Origin: Trinickia dinghuensis
GTDB taxonomy: Bacteria > Pseudomonadota > Gammaproteobacteria > Burkholderiales > Burkholderiaceae
Assembly: GCF_003367175.1 (NCBI RefSeq)
Contig: NZ_QRGA01000013.1
Coordinates: forward strand, 89 to 32,229
Direction of reading: 5' to 3'
Length of the DNA stretch: 32,141 nucleotides
Numbering within the stretch: the stretch's first letter is position 1; every line of letters begins with the position of its first letter. Below are positions 24,410 through 30,857 of the stretch, piece after piece. The notes under the pieces were generated by a model, which searched no databases, was not told the DNA's origin, and was given only the letters and a program-made list of their open reading frames with translations. Position numbers and translations under genes: made by a program.

Positions 24410-26362
24410 ATGGCAAGCGAAGCTAACGGGCAGCAACCGCGCTGGGCGCGCGATTACGTATTCGACGCCTTGCGCGAACTCGGCATTCATTACATCTTCG
24501 GCGTGCCCGGGACCAACGAGATCCCGATCATCGACGGCACGTCCTATCCCGAGAATCAAGTCCAGTACATCGAGTGCCTGCACGAGAACATCGCGATCGG
24601 CGCGGCGATGGGCTCGGCGCGGATGACCAACAAGCCCGGCGTCGTGGTGGTCCATGTCACGCCCGGCATCGCGCACGCGGTCGGCAACCTGTTCAATGCG
24701 GCGCGCTCCCAGGTTCCGCTCGTGATCCTCTGCTGCCAGCAGCAGAACGAGCTCGTGACGCAGGAGCCGCTGCTCGCGTCGAACCTTGTCGACATCGCGA
24801 GCCAATACACCAAATGGGCGCACGAGGTGCGCGCGGCCGAGGAATTGCCGCTGGTGCTGCAGCGCGCTTTCAAGGAGGCGATGGCGCCGCCGAACGGGCC
24901 GGTGTTCGTGTCGATTCCGTGGGAGTTCACGATGCGCCGCATCGGCGACGCAGACCGCCTGCCCGGCATCACGCAAATCCCGCCGCGCTTCACGGCCGAT
25001 GCCGATACGATTCGCGAGGCCGCGGCACTGCTCACCGAGGCAAAGAATCCGATCATCGTCGGCGGCGACGCGATCGGCTACGCTGGTGCATGGCATGAGC
25101 TGCAGACGCTGGCAGAGCTGCTCGGCGCGCCGGTGCTGCTGCAAAGCTTCAGCAGCCTCGCCAACTATCCGAACGACGACTGCCACTGGCAGGGCGAGCT
25201 GCCCACCACTCAGCAGGGCGTGCAGAAAACTTTTGCTGCCCACGACGTCGCGTTCTTGGTCGGCTTCAGCAATCAGGCACAGGTGACGATCTTCAAGTAT
25301 TCCGACGGGCCGTTGATTCCGCCGCACGTCAAGCAGGTCTACTTGACCAACAACACCTGGGACATCGGCAAGAACTATTACGGCGAAGCCGCGCTGTTCG
25401 GCGATATCAAGAGCACCTTGCCGCTCGTTATCGACGCCGTGCGCAAGAATCCGCCGCCCGCCGCCGGCGCGCGCAACGCACGATTGCGCGAACTCGATGC
25501 GGCGCGGCGCGTGTCGTGGGACAAGTACCTCGCGCTCGCGATGCAGCAGGACGAGATCTGGGCGGTGGTAGTGGCCGAAGCGCTGCGCCGCGAGATTCAG
25601 GCACGCGGCCTGGGCAAGAAGTTCGTCTATGTTCACGAAGCCGTGTCCGATCCGGCGCCGTTCCAGTACCTGCTGCCGCTCGGCACCGAAGGCGCCGCGC
25701 CGATCAGCTATTACTGCGTCGGCGGCGGCTCGCTCGGCTGGTCGATGCCCGCTTCGCTCGGCATCAAGCTCGAGCAGGACGGCTGGCAGAACATCGAGAC
25801 GAGCCTGGTGGTCAACGCGGTGGGCGACGGCTCGTCGCTGTTCTATCCGCAGACCTGGTGGACCGCCGGCCATCGCGAGCTGGGCGTGCTCTACATCGTC
25901 ACCAACAACCACGAGTACCATACGCTGCAGCTGGGCCTGCAGCAGGTGGTGCAGGCCTACGGCTCGTCGCCCGCGTACGGCTGGAAGCCGAAGACGGACG
26001 ATCCGGAGTACCTGCGGATCAACCGTCCCGCGCCGGACTTCGTCTCGATCGCGCAGGCCATGGGGGGCGTGGGCGGCGAAGTGGTGAAGCATCCGGAGAG
26101 CGTCCACGCCGCTGTGAGGCGCGGCATCGATCATGTGCTGCACACGCGCACACCGTACGTGCTCGATGTGCGGACTGCCGGCAATCCGCCGCCGCCGCCG
26201 TCGACCCAGTCGACCGCGAAGGCCCGCGCCAAGGCGCTGCAGCGCTACGTCGCCCAGCCGCCGCTCGATGTGTTCCATCAGGGCGCACTGATGACCGCAC
26301 GAGCCGCGAGCGAAGGCGAGGGCGACGACCCGCCGATGCCGAACGTGCACGTGATTTTCTGA
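24410..26362 (+). CDS. Thiamine-diphosphate-dependent enzyme, benzoylformate decarboxylase/acetolactate synthase superfamily
   Basis: A 650-residue cytoplasmic enzyme with the three-domain layout of this superfamily: pyrimidine-binding (about 10-180), central Rossmann-like (about 205-350) and diphosphate-binding (about 415-605). The catalytic glutamate is E59 in YIECLHENIAIG. The Mg-ThDP motif starts at GDG 472-474 and ends at N499-N500 (TNNHEYHT), so D473 and N500 have the normal 27-residue spacing. VVVVHVTPGIAHAVGNL recalls benzoylformate decarboxylase rather than acetolactate synthase. It is longer than typical decarboxylases (about 530) through central insertions and a C-terminal Pro-rich extension (NPPPPPSTQS onward). 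GGGGGAG precedes the ATG. The substrate is not predictable; the neighbouring genes do not show a pathway. Confidence 0.88.
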   Translation: MASEANGQQPRWARDYVFDALRELGIHYIFGVPGTNEIPIIDGTSYPENQVQYIECLHENIAIGAAMGSARMTNKPGVVVVHVTPGIAHAVGNLFNAARSQVPLVILCCQQQNELVTQEPLLASNLVDIASQYTKWAHEVRAAEELPLVLQRAFKEAMAPPNGPVFVSIPWEFTMRRIGDADRLPGITQIPPRFTADADTIREAAALLTEAKNPIIVGGDAIGYAGAWHELQTLAELLGAPVLLQSFSSLANYPNDDCHWQGELPTTQQGVQKTFAAHDVAFLVGFSNQAQVTIFKYSDGPLIPPHVKQVYLTNNTWDIGKNYYGEAALFGDIKSTLPLVIDAVRKNPPPAAGARNARLRELDAARRVSWDKYLALAMQQDEIWAVVVAEALRREIQARGLGKKFVYVHEAVSDPAPFQYLLPLGTEGAAPISYYCVGGGSLGWSMPASLGIKLEQDGWQNIETSLVVNAVGDGSSLFYPQTWWTAGHRELGVLYIVTNNHEYHTLQLGLQQVVQAYGSSPAYGWKPKTDDPEYLRINRPAPDFVSIAQAMGGVGGEVVKHPESVHAAVRRGIDHVLHTRTPYVLDVRTAGNPPPPPSTQSTAKARAKALQRYVAQPPLDVFHQGALMTARAASEGEGDDPPMPNVHVIF

Positions 26363-26390
26363 AGCACGGAGAATGTCGAGAAGAGCGCAG

Positions 26391-26422
26391 ACGCCACGTT
26401 GGGGTGTACACCGACGTGGCGT
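26391..26422. repeat. Nested inverted repeat between the ThDP enzyme and BLF1/CNF-like genes
   Basis: ACGCCACGT (26391-26399) and ACGTGGCGT (26414-26422) are perfect 9-bp arms, and the 14 bases between them contain a second perfect palindrome, GGTGTACACC (26403-26412). It begins 28 bases after the ThDP enzyme stop. No T-run follows. It could be a terminator hairpin, or an operator, because it overlaps the -35 element and spacer of a possible promoter at 26399-26427. Confidence 0.55.
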
Positions 26423-26427
26423 ATACG
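26399..26427 (+). promoter_or_regulatory. Possible sigma-70 promoter of the BLF1/CNF-like gene
   Basis: TTGGGG (26399-26404) and TATACG (26422-26427) are 17 bases apart. Both are imperfect. If used, transcription would start near 26434 with a leader of about 58 bases, and the nested inverted repeat would cover the promoter. Confidence 0.4.
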
Positions 26428-26491
26428 ATTACACGAAGCAGCGACAATTCGTCGGATATCATCGCGATCATCCTTGGGAGGATGACTAAGC

Positions 26492-27208
26492 ATGAATCCA
26501 CAGCAATACAGGCTGTTTCTTGACAATCCGGTGTTGTTTCTCAACGGTCCGGGAAACGTGAGGCAGATCCGGCTCGACGGCACGATGACGCAGGCGATGC
26601 CGAACAGCGTTTCCCGAACTGTTCAATACCCTGGTGCAGTTCCTTTGCACTACCAATATTCCGCGGCGCGCGTAACGCCAGTCACGCTCCGCTATGACGA
26701 CACCGGGATTTCGGCCACGTCGGCGGTGTGGATCAGCCGTAATCAGCCGGGCGGTCAATATCAGCGCGATCGCGCTTATTATCTGCAGTGGGCGGCTGAT
26801 CATGCCTATGCGATCGAGCTAGCTTTCGATGCGCAGTTGTTTTTCACCGCCGAACTCACCGGTTGCGGAATCATGGTCTTTACCGCACCCAATAAGACCA
26901 TCGTGGTTCACCACAATGTCCAGGTCCCGCCTGTTCCTCTCACCTTTATGCAGCAGATGTTCGAAAGCGCCGCAGCGCGGCAACAGCGCGAGACCGCTCA
27001 CGTTTCCGACGTTCGCACTCAGACTCTGCATGGGCTGGCGCAGGATATTGCCGCTGCACATCCGGACATCACCGGTGGCACGCTATTGAGCGTGCAGCAA
27101 TACGGCGCAACGGCTCGCGTATTCGGCATCAAGCGCAATGGTCAATGGCGGCTGTACGTCAACCGTCCCGTTGGTGGCACCTACCAAACCGAGTTGCTGT
27201 CTGAGTGA
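26492..27208 (+). CDS. Candidate BLF1/CNF1-like glutamine deamidase toxin
   Basis: A 238-residue single-domain protein without signal peptide or membrane segment. Residues 116-126 read LFFTAELTGCG, closely like the active-site strand of Burkholderia lethal factor 1 (recalled as LFFTYYLSGC), with T119, C125 and H140 in the order of the BLF1 triad (T88, C94, H106). The Thr-to-Cys distance, six residues, is the same; the Cys-to-His distance is 15, as recalled for CNF1 (C866, H881). H140 lies in TIVVHHNV after a short hairpin. The C-terminal strands (ATARVFGIKRNGQWRLYVNR) fit the same fold. BLF1 deamidates eIF4A and CNF1 deamidates Rho GTPases; the target here is unknown. GGGAGG precedes the ATG by about ten bases. 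Third codon positions look less GC-rich than in neighbours, which suggests transfer. Function is inferred from motif only. Confidence 0.75.
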   Translation: MNPQQYRLFLDNPVLFLNGPGNVRQIRLDGTMTQAMPNSVSRTVQYPGAVPLHYQYSAARVTPVTLRYDDTGISATSAVWISRNQPGGQYQRDRAYYLQWAADHAYAIELAFDAQLFFTAELTGCGIMVFTAPNKTIVVHHNVQVPPVPLTFMQQMFESAAARQQRETAHVSDVRTQTLHGLAQDIAAAHPDITGGTLLSVQQYGATARVFGIKRNGQWRLYVNRPVGGTYQTELLSE

Positions 27209-27366
27209 GTTCGTGGAGTCATGCCGACGCGCGCACGGCGGCTACGCTCGTCGTCGCCTTGTGCAGCGCGTTCCCAGGCCTCCGGGGTTTCCACTGGAGA
27301 CGCTGTATTAGGTGAGCTCTACACTCGCTGTACGCGGAGTACGAGGCTCGGCGATATGGAGACACC

Positions 27367-28254
27367 ATGACGCTTCAGCAACTGGAGACGTTTTTCTGGA
27401 CGGTTACGCTCGGCAGCTTTTCGTCGGCAGCGGAGCGCCTCTATGCGACACAGTCGGCCGTATCGATGCGCGTGCGGGAGCTCGAACGGGCGCTGGGCGT
27501 CGAGCTGTTCGATCGCAGCCATCGCGCGGTGCGGCTCACGCCGAAGGGGCGCGAACTGATGGACTATGCGTCCCGGATCCTCGATCTGTCCACTGAACTG
27601 GAACATCGCGTCGGCGCGTCGGGCGCGGTGTCCGGTACGGTCCGGTTCGGCGTGGCGGAGCTGGTCACGACGACGTGGCTGCCGCGACTCATCGGGGTGA
27701 TCGCGGAGCGCTACCCGAACGTGCGGCTCGAAATCGAAGAGGCGCTCACCGCCGAACTGATGGCAAGCCTGCGTGCGGCGGAACTGGAGCTCGTGCTCGC
27801 ACCAGGGCACACGCGTACACCGGCACTATCCACGCTGTCGCTCGGCACGGTCGACTTCCAGTGGATGGCGAGCCCGTCGCTCGGTCTTGATGCGCACACC
27901 TACACACCTCAGGAACTTGCCGCGTATCCGATCATCGGCATGAAACAGACTTCGTTCCATTACTCGGCAATCGAAGACTGGTTCCTCGGCGAGCACGTTC
28001 GGTGCCGTTACCTCGCACGCTGCAAAAGCATTGCCGTCGCCGCGTCGATGACGATCGCCGGCATGGGCGTGTCGTATCTGCCGGTACGCAGCTACGTGAT
28101 GGAGGTCGAGCAGGGCCGGCTCGCGATCGTGCGCGTCGACAAACCACTCGCGCCGGTCGAATTCATCGCGGCAAGTGCCGCGGGGCATTCGTATTCGCTC
28201 GCGCGCGTGATCGCGGAACTGGCGTGCGAGATCAGCGATTTCGACGCGGTCTGA
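27367..28254 (+). CDS. LysR-family transcriptional regulator
   Basis: A 295-residue regulator of standard length. The winged helix-turn-helix occupies residues 1-60: MTLQQLETFFWTVTLGSFSS, AAERLYATQSAVSMRVRELE, RALGVELFDRSHRAVRLTPK. The ligand-binding domain runs from about 88 to 290 and starts GTVRFGVAELVTTTWLPRLI. GGAGAC precedes the ATG. It faces the same way as the downstream reductase-oxygenase-transporter genes rather than divergently. The T-N11-A dyad at 28367-28385 next to the promoter of those genes makes it the probable activator of the cluster, with the pathway substrate or an intermediate as likely inducer (inference). Confidence 0.95.
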   Translation: MTLQQLETFFWTVTLGSFSSAAERLYATQSAVSMRVRELERALGVELFDRSHRAVRLTPKGRELMDYASRILDLSTELEHRVGASGAVSGTVRFGVAELVTTTWLPRLIGVIAERYPNVRLEIEEALTAELMASLRAAELELVLAPGHTRTPALSTLSLGTVDFQWMASPSLGLDAHTYTPQELAAYPIIGMKQTSFHYSAIEDWFLGEHVRCRYLARCKSIAVAASMTIAGMGVSYLPVRSYVMEVEQGRLAIVRVDKPLAPVEFIAASAAGHSYSLARVIAELACEISDFDAV

Positions 28255-28366
28255 CACCCGCGCTTCGCAGGGCTCGTACGGCCACGTGAGCTTCTAATGC
28301 GGCCTTTATCGCCCCTCCGAAGGCCGCTCCCATCGCACCCGCGAATTTGCTGCACTGCGTGACGTT

Positions 28367-28385
28367 GCATCAAGAAAGTTGATGC
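28367..28385. promoter_or_regulatory. LysR-type binding site (T-N11-A dyad)
   Basis: GCATCAAGAAAGTTGATGC has perfect 7-bp arms around GAAAG and includes a T-N11-A core. Its centre, 28376, is 66 bases upstream of the predicted transcription start (about 28442), the usual place of the LysR recognition site. Confidence 0.75.
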
Positions 28386-28406
28386 TTCCACGCGCAAATT
28401 ACTCGT

Positions 28407-28435
28407 TTGAGTTCATGTGACGGCGCGTCTATTCT
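28407..28435 (+). promoter_or_regulatory. Sigma-70 promoter of the reductase-oxygenase cluster
   Basis: TTGAGT (28407-28412) and TATTCT (28430-28435) are separated by 17 bases. The start near 28442 gives a 50-base leader before the ATG at 28492. The departures from consensus in both boxes suit an activator-dependent promoter. Confidence 0.7.
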
Positions 28436-28491
28436 GGGTTTCACAGAAACGGCAACTCATCGACCGTTTCGACGAGAACTGGAGGCAGACA

Positions 28492-29520
28492 ATGGAAGCA
28501 GTCCTCACGCGGGACGAGGCCGTCGCTCGCCCTGAGCGCGCGGTCCCCCGAAAAATAGAAGCGCGCGTGAACTCGATCACGTCGCTTGCCGAAGACGTCA
28601 ACGCCTTCGAATTCGTCCGCGCCGACGGCAGCGCGCTGCCGGCCTTCACCGCGGGTTCGCACATCGACGTGCATCTTCCCGGCGGCACGATCCGTCAGTA
28701 CTCGCTGTGCAATCCGGCGACGGAGCGGCATCACTACGTGGTTGCGGTGCTGCGCGATACGGCCGGCCGCGGCGGTAGCGTCGCGATGCACGACATGCTG
28801 CGCGCGGGGCAGACCGTGACCATTTCCGTTCCGCGCAATCACTTCGGACTGTCGGCCGATGCGGCGCGGCACGTGTTCATCGCCGGCGGCATTGGCATCA
28901 CGCCGATCATGGCAATGATCCACGACGTGCAGCGGCGCGGCGAAGCATTCCATCTGTTCTACTGCGCGCGCGCGCCGCAACGCACCGCGTTTCTCGATGT
29001 GCTGCAGCCATTGATCGACGCGGGCGACGTGTCCATGCATTTCGACGGCGGCGACCCGTGCAATCGCCTCGATCTCGCGCGCACGCTCGCGCAGTACGCA
29101 CCCGGCACACACCTCTACTACTGCGGCCCGAGCGGCCTGATGGACGCGATCGAGACCGCAAGCGCGCACTGGCCTGAGGGCACGCGTCACTGTGAACGCT
29201 TTTCCGCGGCCGGCGCACCGGCGCACACCGCCGAGGATCGTGCCGACCAGCGACCCGACACGCCGTTCGAGGTCGAACTGCGCCGCTCGCGGCAGACCTT
29301 CACCGTGCAGCCGGGCGAATCGATTGCCGACGTCCTGCGCGGCCACGGCGTGGACGTGGATATGTCGTGCTGCGAAGGCTATTGCGGCACCTGCATGACG
29401 CGCTATCTGGAGGGCGAGCCGCTGCATCGCGATACGGTGCTAGACGCGGACGATCGTGAGGAGTTCGTGATGATCTGCTGCGCGCGCTCGAAGAGCCCCA
29501 CGCTCGTACTGGACATTTGA
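28492..29520 (+). CDS. Oxygenase reductase, PDR/VanB type (FMN, NAD(P)H and plant-type 2Fe-2S)
   Basis: A 342-residue single-chain reductase that passes electrons from NAD(P)H to a Rieske oxygenase. In order: FAD/FMN-binding barrel with RQYSLCNP (68-75), nucleotide-binding domain with AGGIGITPIMAM (131-142) and YYCGPSGLMDA (209-219), and C-terminal ferredoxin domain with C293-x4-C298-x2-C301 and the last ligand at C329 or C330. This order (flavin, NAD, iron-sulfur) is that of phthalate dioxygenase reductase and VanB. The ATG at 28492 is chosen because GGAGG lies at 28481-28484 onward and the promoter at 28407-28435 sits within the longer open frame starting at 28417. It is the first gene of the cluster, with the oxygenase 106 bp downstream. 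Confidence 0.93.
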   Translation: MEAVLTRDEAVARPERAVPRKIEARVNSITSLAEDVNAFEFVRADGSALPAFTAGSHIDVHLPGGTIRQYSLCNPATERHHYVVAVLRDTAGRGGSVAMHDMLRAGQTVTISVPRNHFGLSADAARHVFIAGGIGITPIMAMIHDVQRRGEAFHLFYCARAPQRTAFLDVLQPLIDAGDVSMHFDGGDPCNRLDLARTLAQYAPGTHLYYCGPSGLMDAIETASAHWPEGTRHCERFSAAGAPAHTAEDRADQRPDTPFEVELRRSRQTFTVQPGESIADVLRGHGVDVDMSCCEGYCGTCMTRYLEGEPLHRDTVLDADDREEFVMICCARSKSPTLVLDI

Positions 29521-29626
29521 ACACAGGCGCCCAAGCGCGGGCTGGACAGCGCATGCGTCGCCGCAGTCGCCGCATCGCGCCGCGCCGGAGCGTCACTCCC
29601 CATTGACACGAAAGAGGATGGCCGAT

Positions 29627-30742
29627 ATGAGTACGTTTGAATACGTGAAGGACTGCTGGTACCCGATGGGATTTTCGTCCGAGTTCGCGCCGGGGCAGTT
29701 GCAGGGTCACAAGATCGTCGATCGGCCAGTCGTATTGTGGCGATCGCAGGAAGGGGAAGTCGTCGCGTTCGACGATCGCTGCTGCCACAAGCGCTTTCCG
29801 CTGTCGCAGAGCAAGCTGCTCGACAACGGCCAGCTCGAATGCGCGTATCACGGGCTGTGCTACGACACATCGGGGCAATGTGTCGCGATTCCATCCGCAC
29901 CCGACAAGGCGATTCCGCCGCAGGCGCGCCTGAGAGCCATCCCGGTGCGCGAGCAGGACGGCGTGGTCTGGATCTGGCCAGGCAATCCGTCGGCGGCGCG
30001 TAACGTCGATCCGCCGCGCACGCCGGAAATCAGCGATCCGGACAACCTGTCGATCGGCTCACCCGAGCCCTTGTACGTCCCGGCGAACTATCTGCTGCTG
30101 ATTGAAAACCTGCTCGACATCACGCACTTCTATCCACTGCACGACGGCAATATCGGCGACAAGGAGAACAGTCGCATTCCGGTCGAACTGGAAGAGGGCG
30201 AGAGCGAAGGCCATACGTTCGTGCGCACGACACGCCACGTGCATGGGTATCGTCAGCCGCCGTATCTGAAGGAGTGGTTCCTATACGACTCCGTCGAGCG
30301 CATTCACACGCACTGCATGGTGAGCCCGGGTCTCACGCGGGTCGTGATGCGCGTCGCGCCGGAAGGCGAGCTCGGCACCGAAGCCGAGCGTGGGTACACG
30401 CTGCTTCATCTGCATCTCCCCGTCGATGCGCGCAATCTCGTGTGGCGCTGGAACGTGTCTTGCAAAAACTGGCACAGGACGTTGAGCGATCCGTCGATGC
30501 CGACCGCCCGCAAGGTGGCGGAAATGTTCCCGGCGGTGGTGGCGCAAGACCAGTGGGCACTCGAACGTCAGCAGCTGATGATGGACTGTCCAGACGACGG
30601 CTATGCCGAGCTGTTCCTGAAGACGGACAAGGCATTGCGGCGTGCGCGCCAGGTTCTGATGACGCAGCAGCGCAAGGAGCGTGAGTTGCAGATCAAACCG
30701 GCCGGCGCAGGCACGGCGGCGAAGGAGTCCGCTATCGCGTAG
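29627..30742 (+). CDS. Rieske non-heme iron oxygenase, VanA-like alpha subunit
   Basis: A 371-residue oxygenase terminal component. The Rieske cluster ligands are C52-x-H54 and C72-x2-H75 (in RCCHKRFPL and ECAYHGLCYD). The mononuclear iron site is D164-x2-H167-x4-H172 in NLLDITHFYPLH, which has the bridging aspartate. There is no beta-subunit gene, as in the vanillate O-demethylase and phthalate 4,5-dioxygenase group of homotrimeric enzymes. The start at 29627 (AAAGAGGA nine bases upstream) gives the usual short N-terminus; ATG 29618 and TTG 29603 are alternatives. It gets electrons from the upstream reductase. The substrate, perhaps an aromatic acid or other carboxylate for O- or N-demethylation or hydroxylation, is unknown. 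Confidence 0.93.
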   Translation: MSTFEYVKDCWYPMGFSSEFAPGQLQGHKIVDRPVVLWRSQEGEVVAFDDRCCHKRFPLSQSKLLDNGQLECAYHGLCYDTSGQCVAIPSAPDKAIPPQARLRAIPVREQDGVVWIWPGNPSAARNVDPPRTPEISDPDNLSIGSPEPLYVPANYLLLIENLLDITHFYPLHDGNIGDKENSRIPVELEEGESEGHTFVRTTRHVHGYRQPPYLKEWFLYDSVERIHTHCMVSPGLTRVVMRVAPEGELGTEAERGYTLLHLHLPVDARNLVWRWNVSCKNWHRTLSDPSMPTARKVAEMFPAVVAQDQWALERQQLMMDCPDDGYAELFLKTDKALRRARQVLMTQQRKERELQIKPAGAGTAAKESAIA

Positions 30743-30790
30743 TTGTGCAGTTGCGTTATTGCGATCCAGCCGCGCGTTCGCCAATACGAT

Positions 30791-30805
30791 GCTACGAGTC
30801 GTAGC
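30791..30805. repeat. Perfect dyad before the AtoE-like transporter gene
   Basis: GCTACGAGTCGTAGC has 7-bp arms around one base, in the 115 bases between the oxygenase and transporter genes. It could be a regulator site or a small RNA hairpin; no promoter of quality lies beside it. Confidence 0.4.
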
Positions 30806-30857
30806 GAACCGCGGTCTGCCCACGACAAAAACCGACCTCTGGTCCAGGAGACAGATT

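Noticed and set aside
29557..29574. Tandem 9-bp repeat (GTCGCCGCA twice) between the reductase and oxygenase genes
   Set aside because: Only two copies in GC-rich sequence; likely chance, and no symmetric or regulatory pattern accompanies it.
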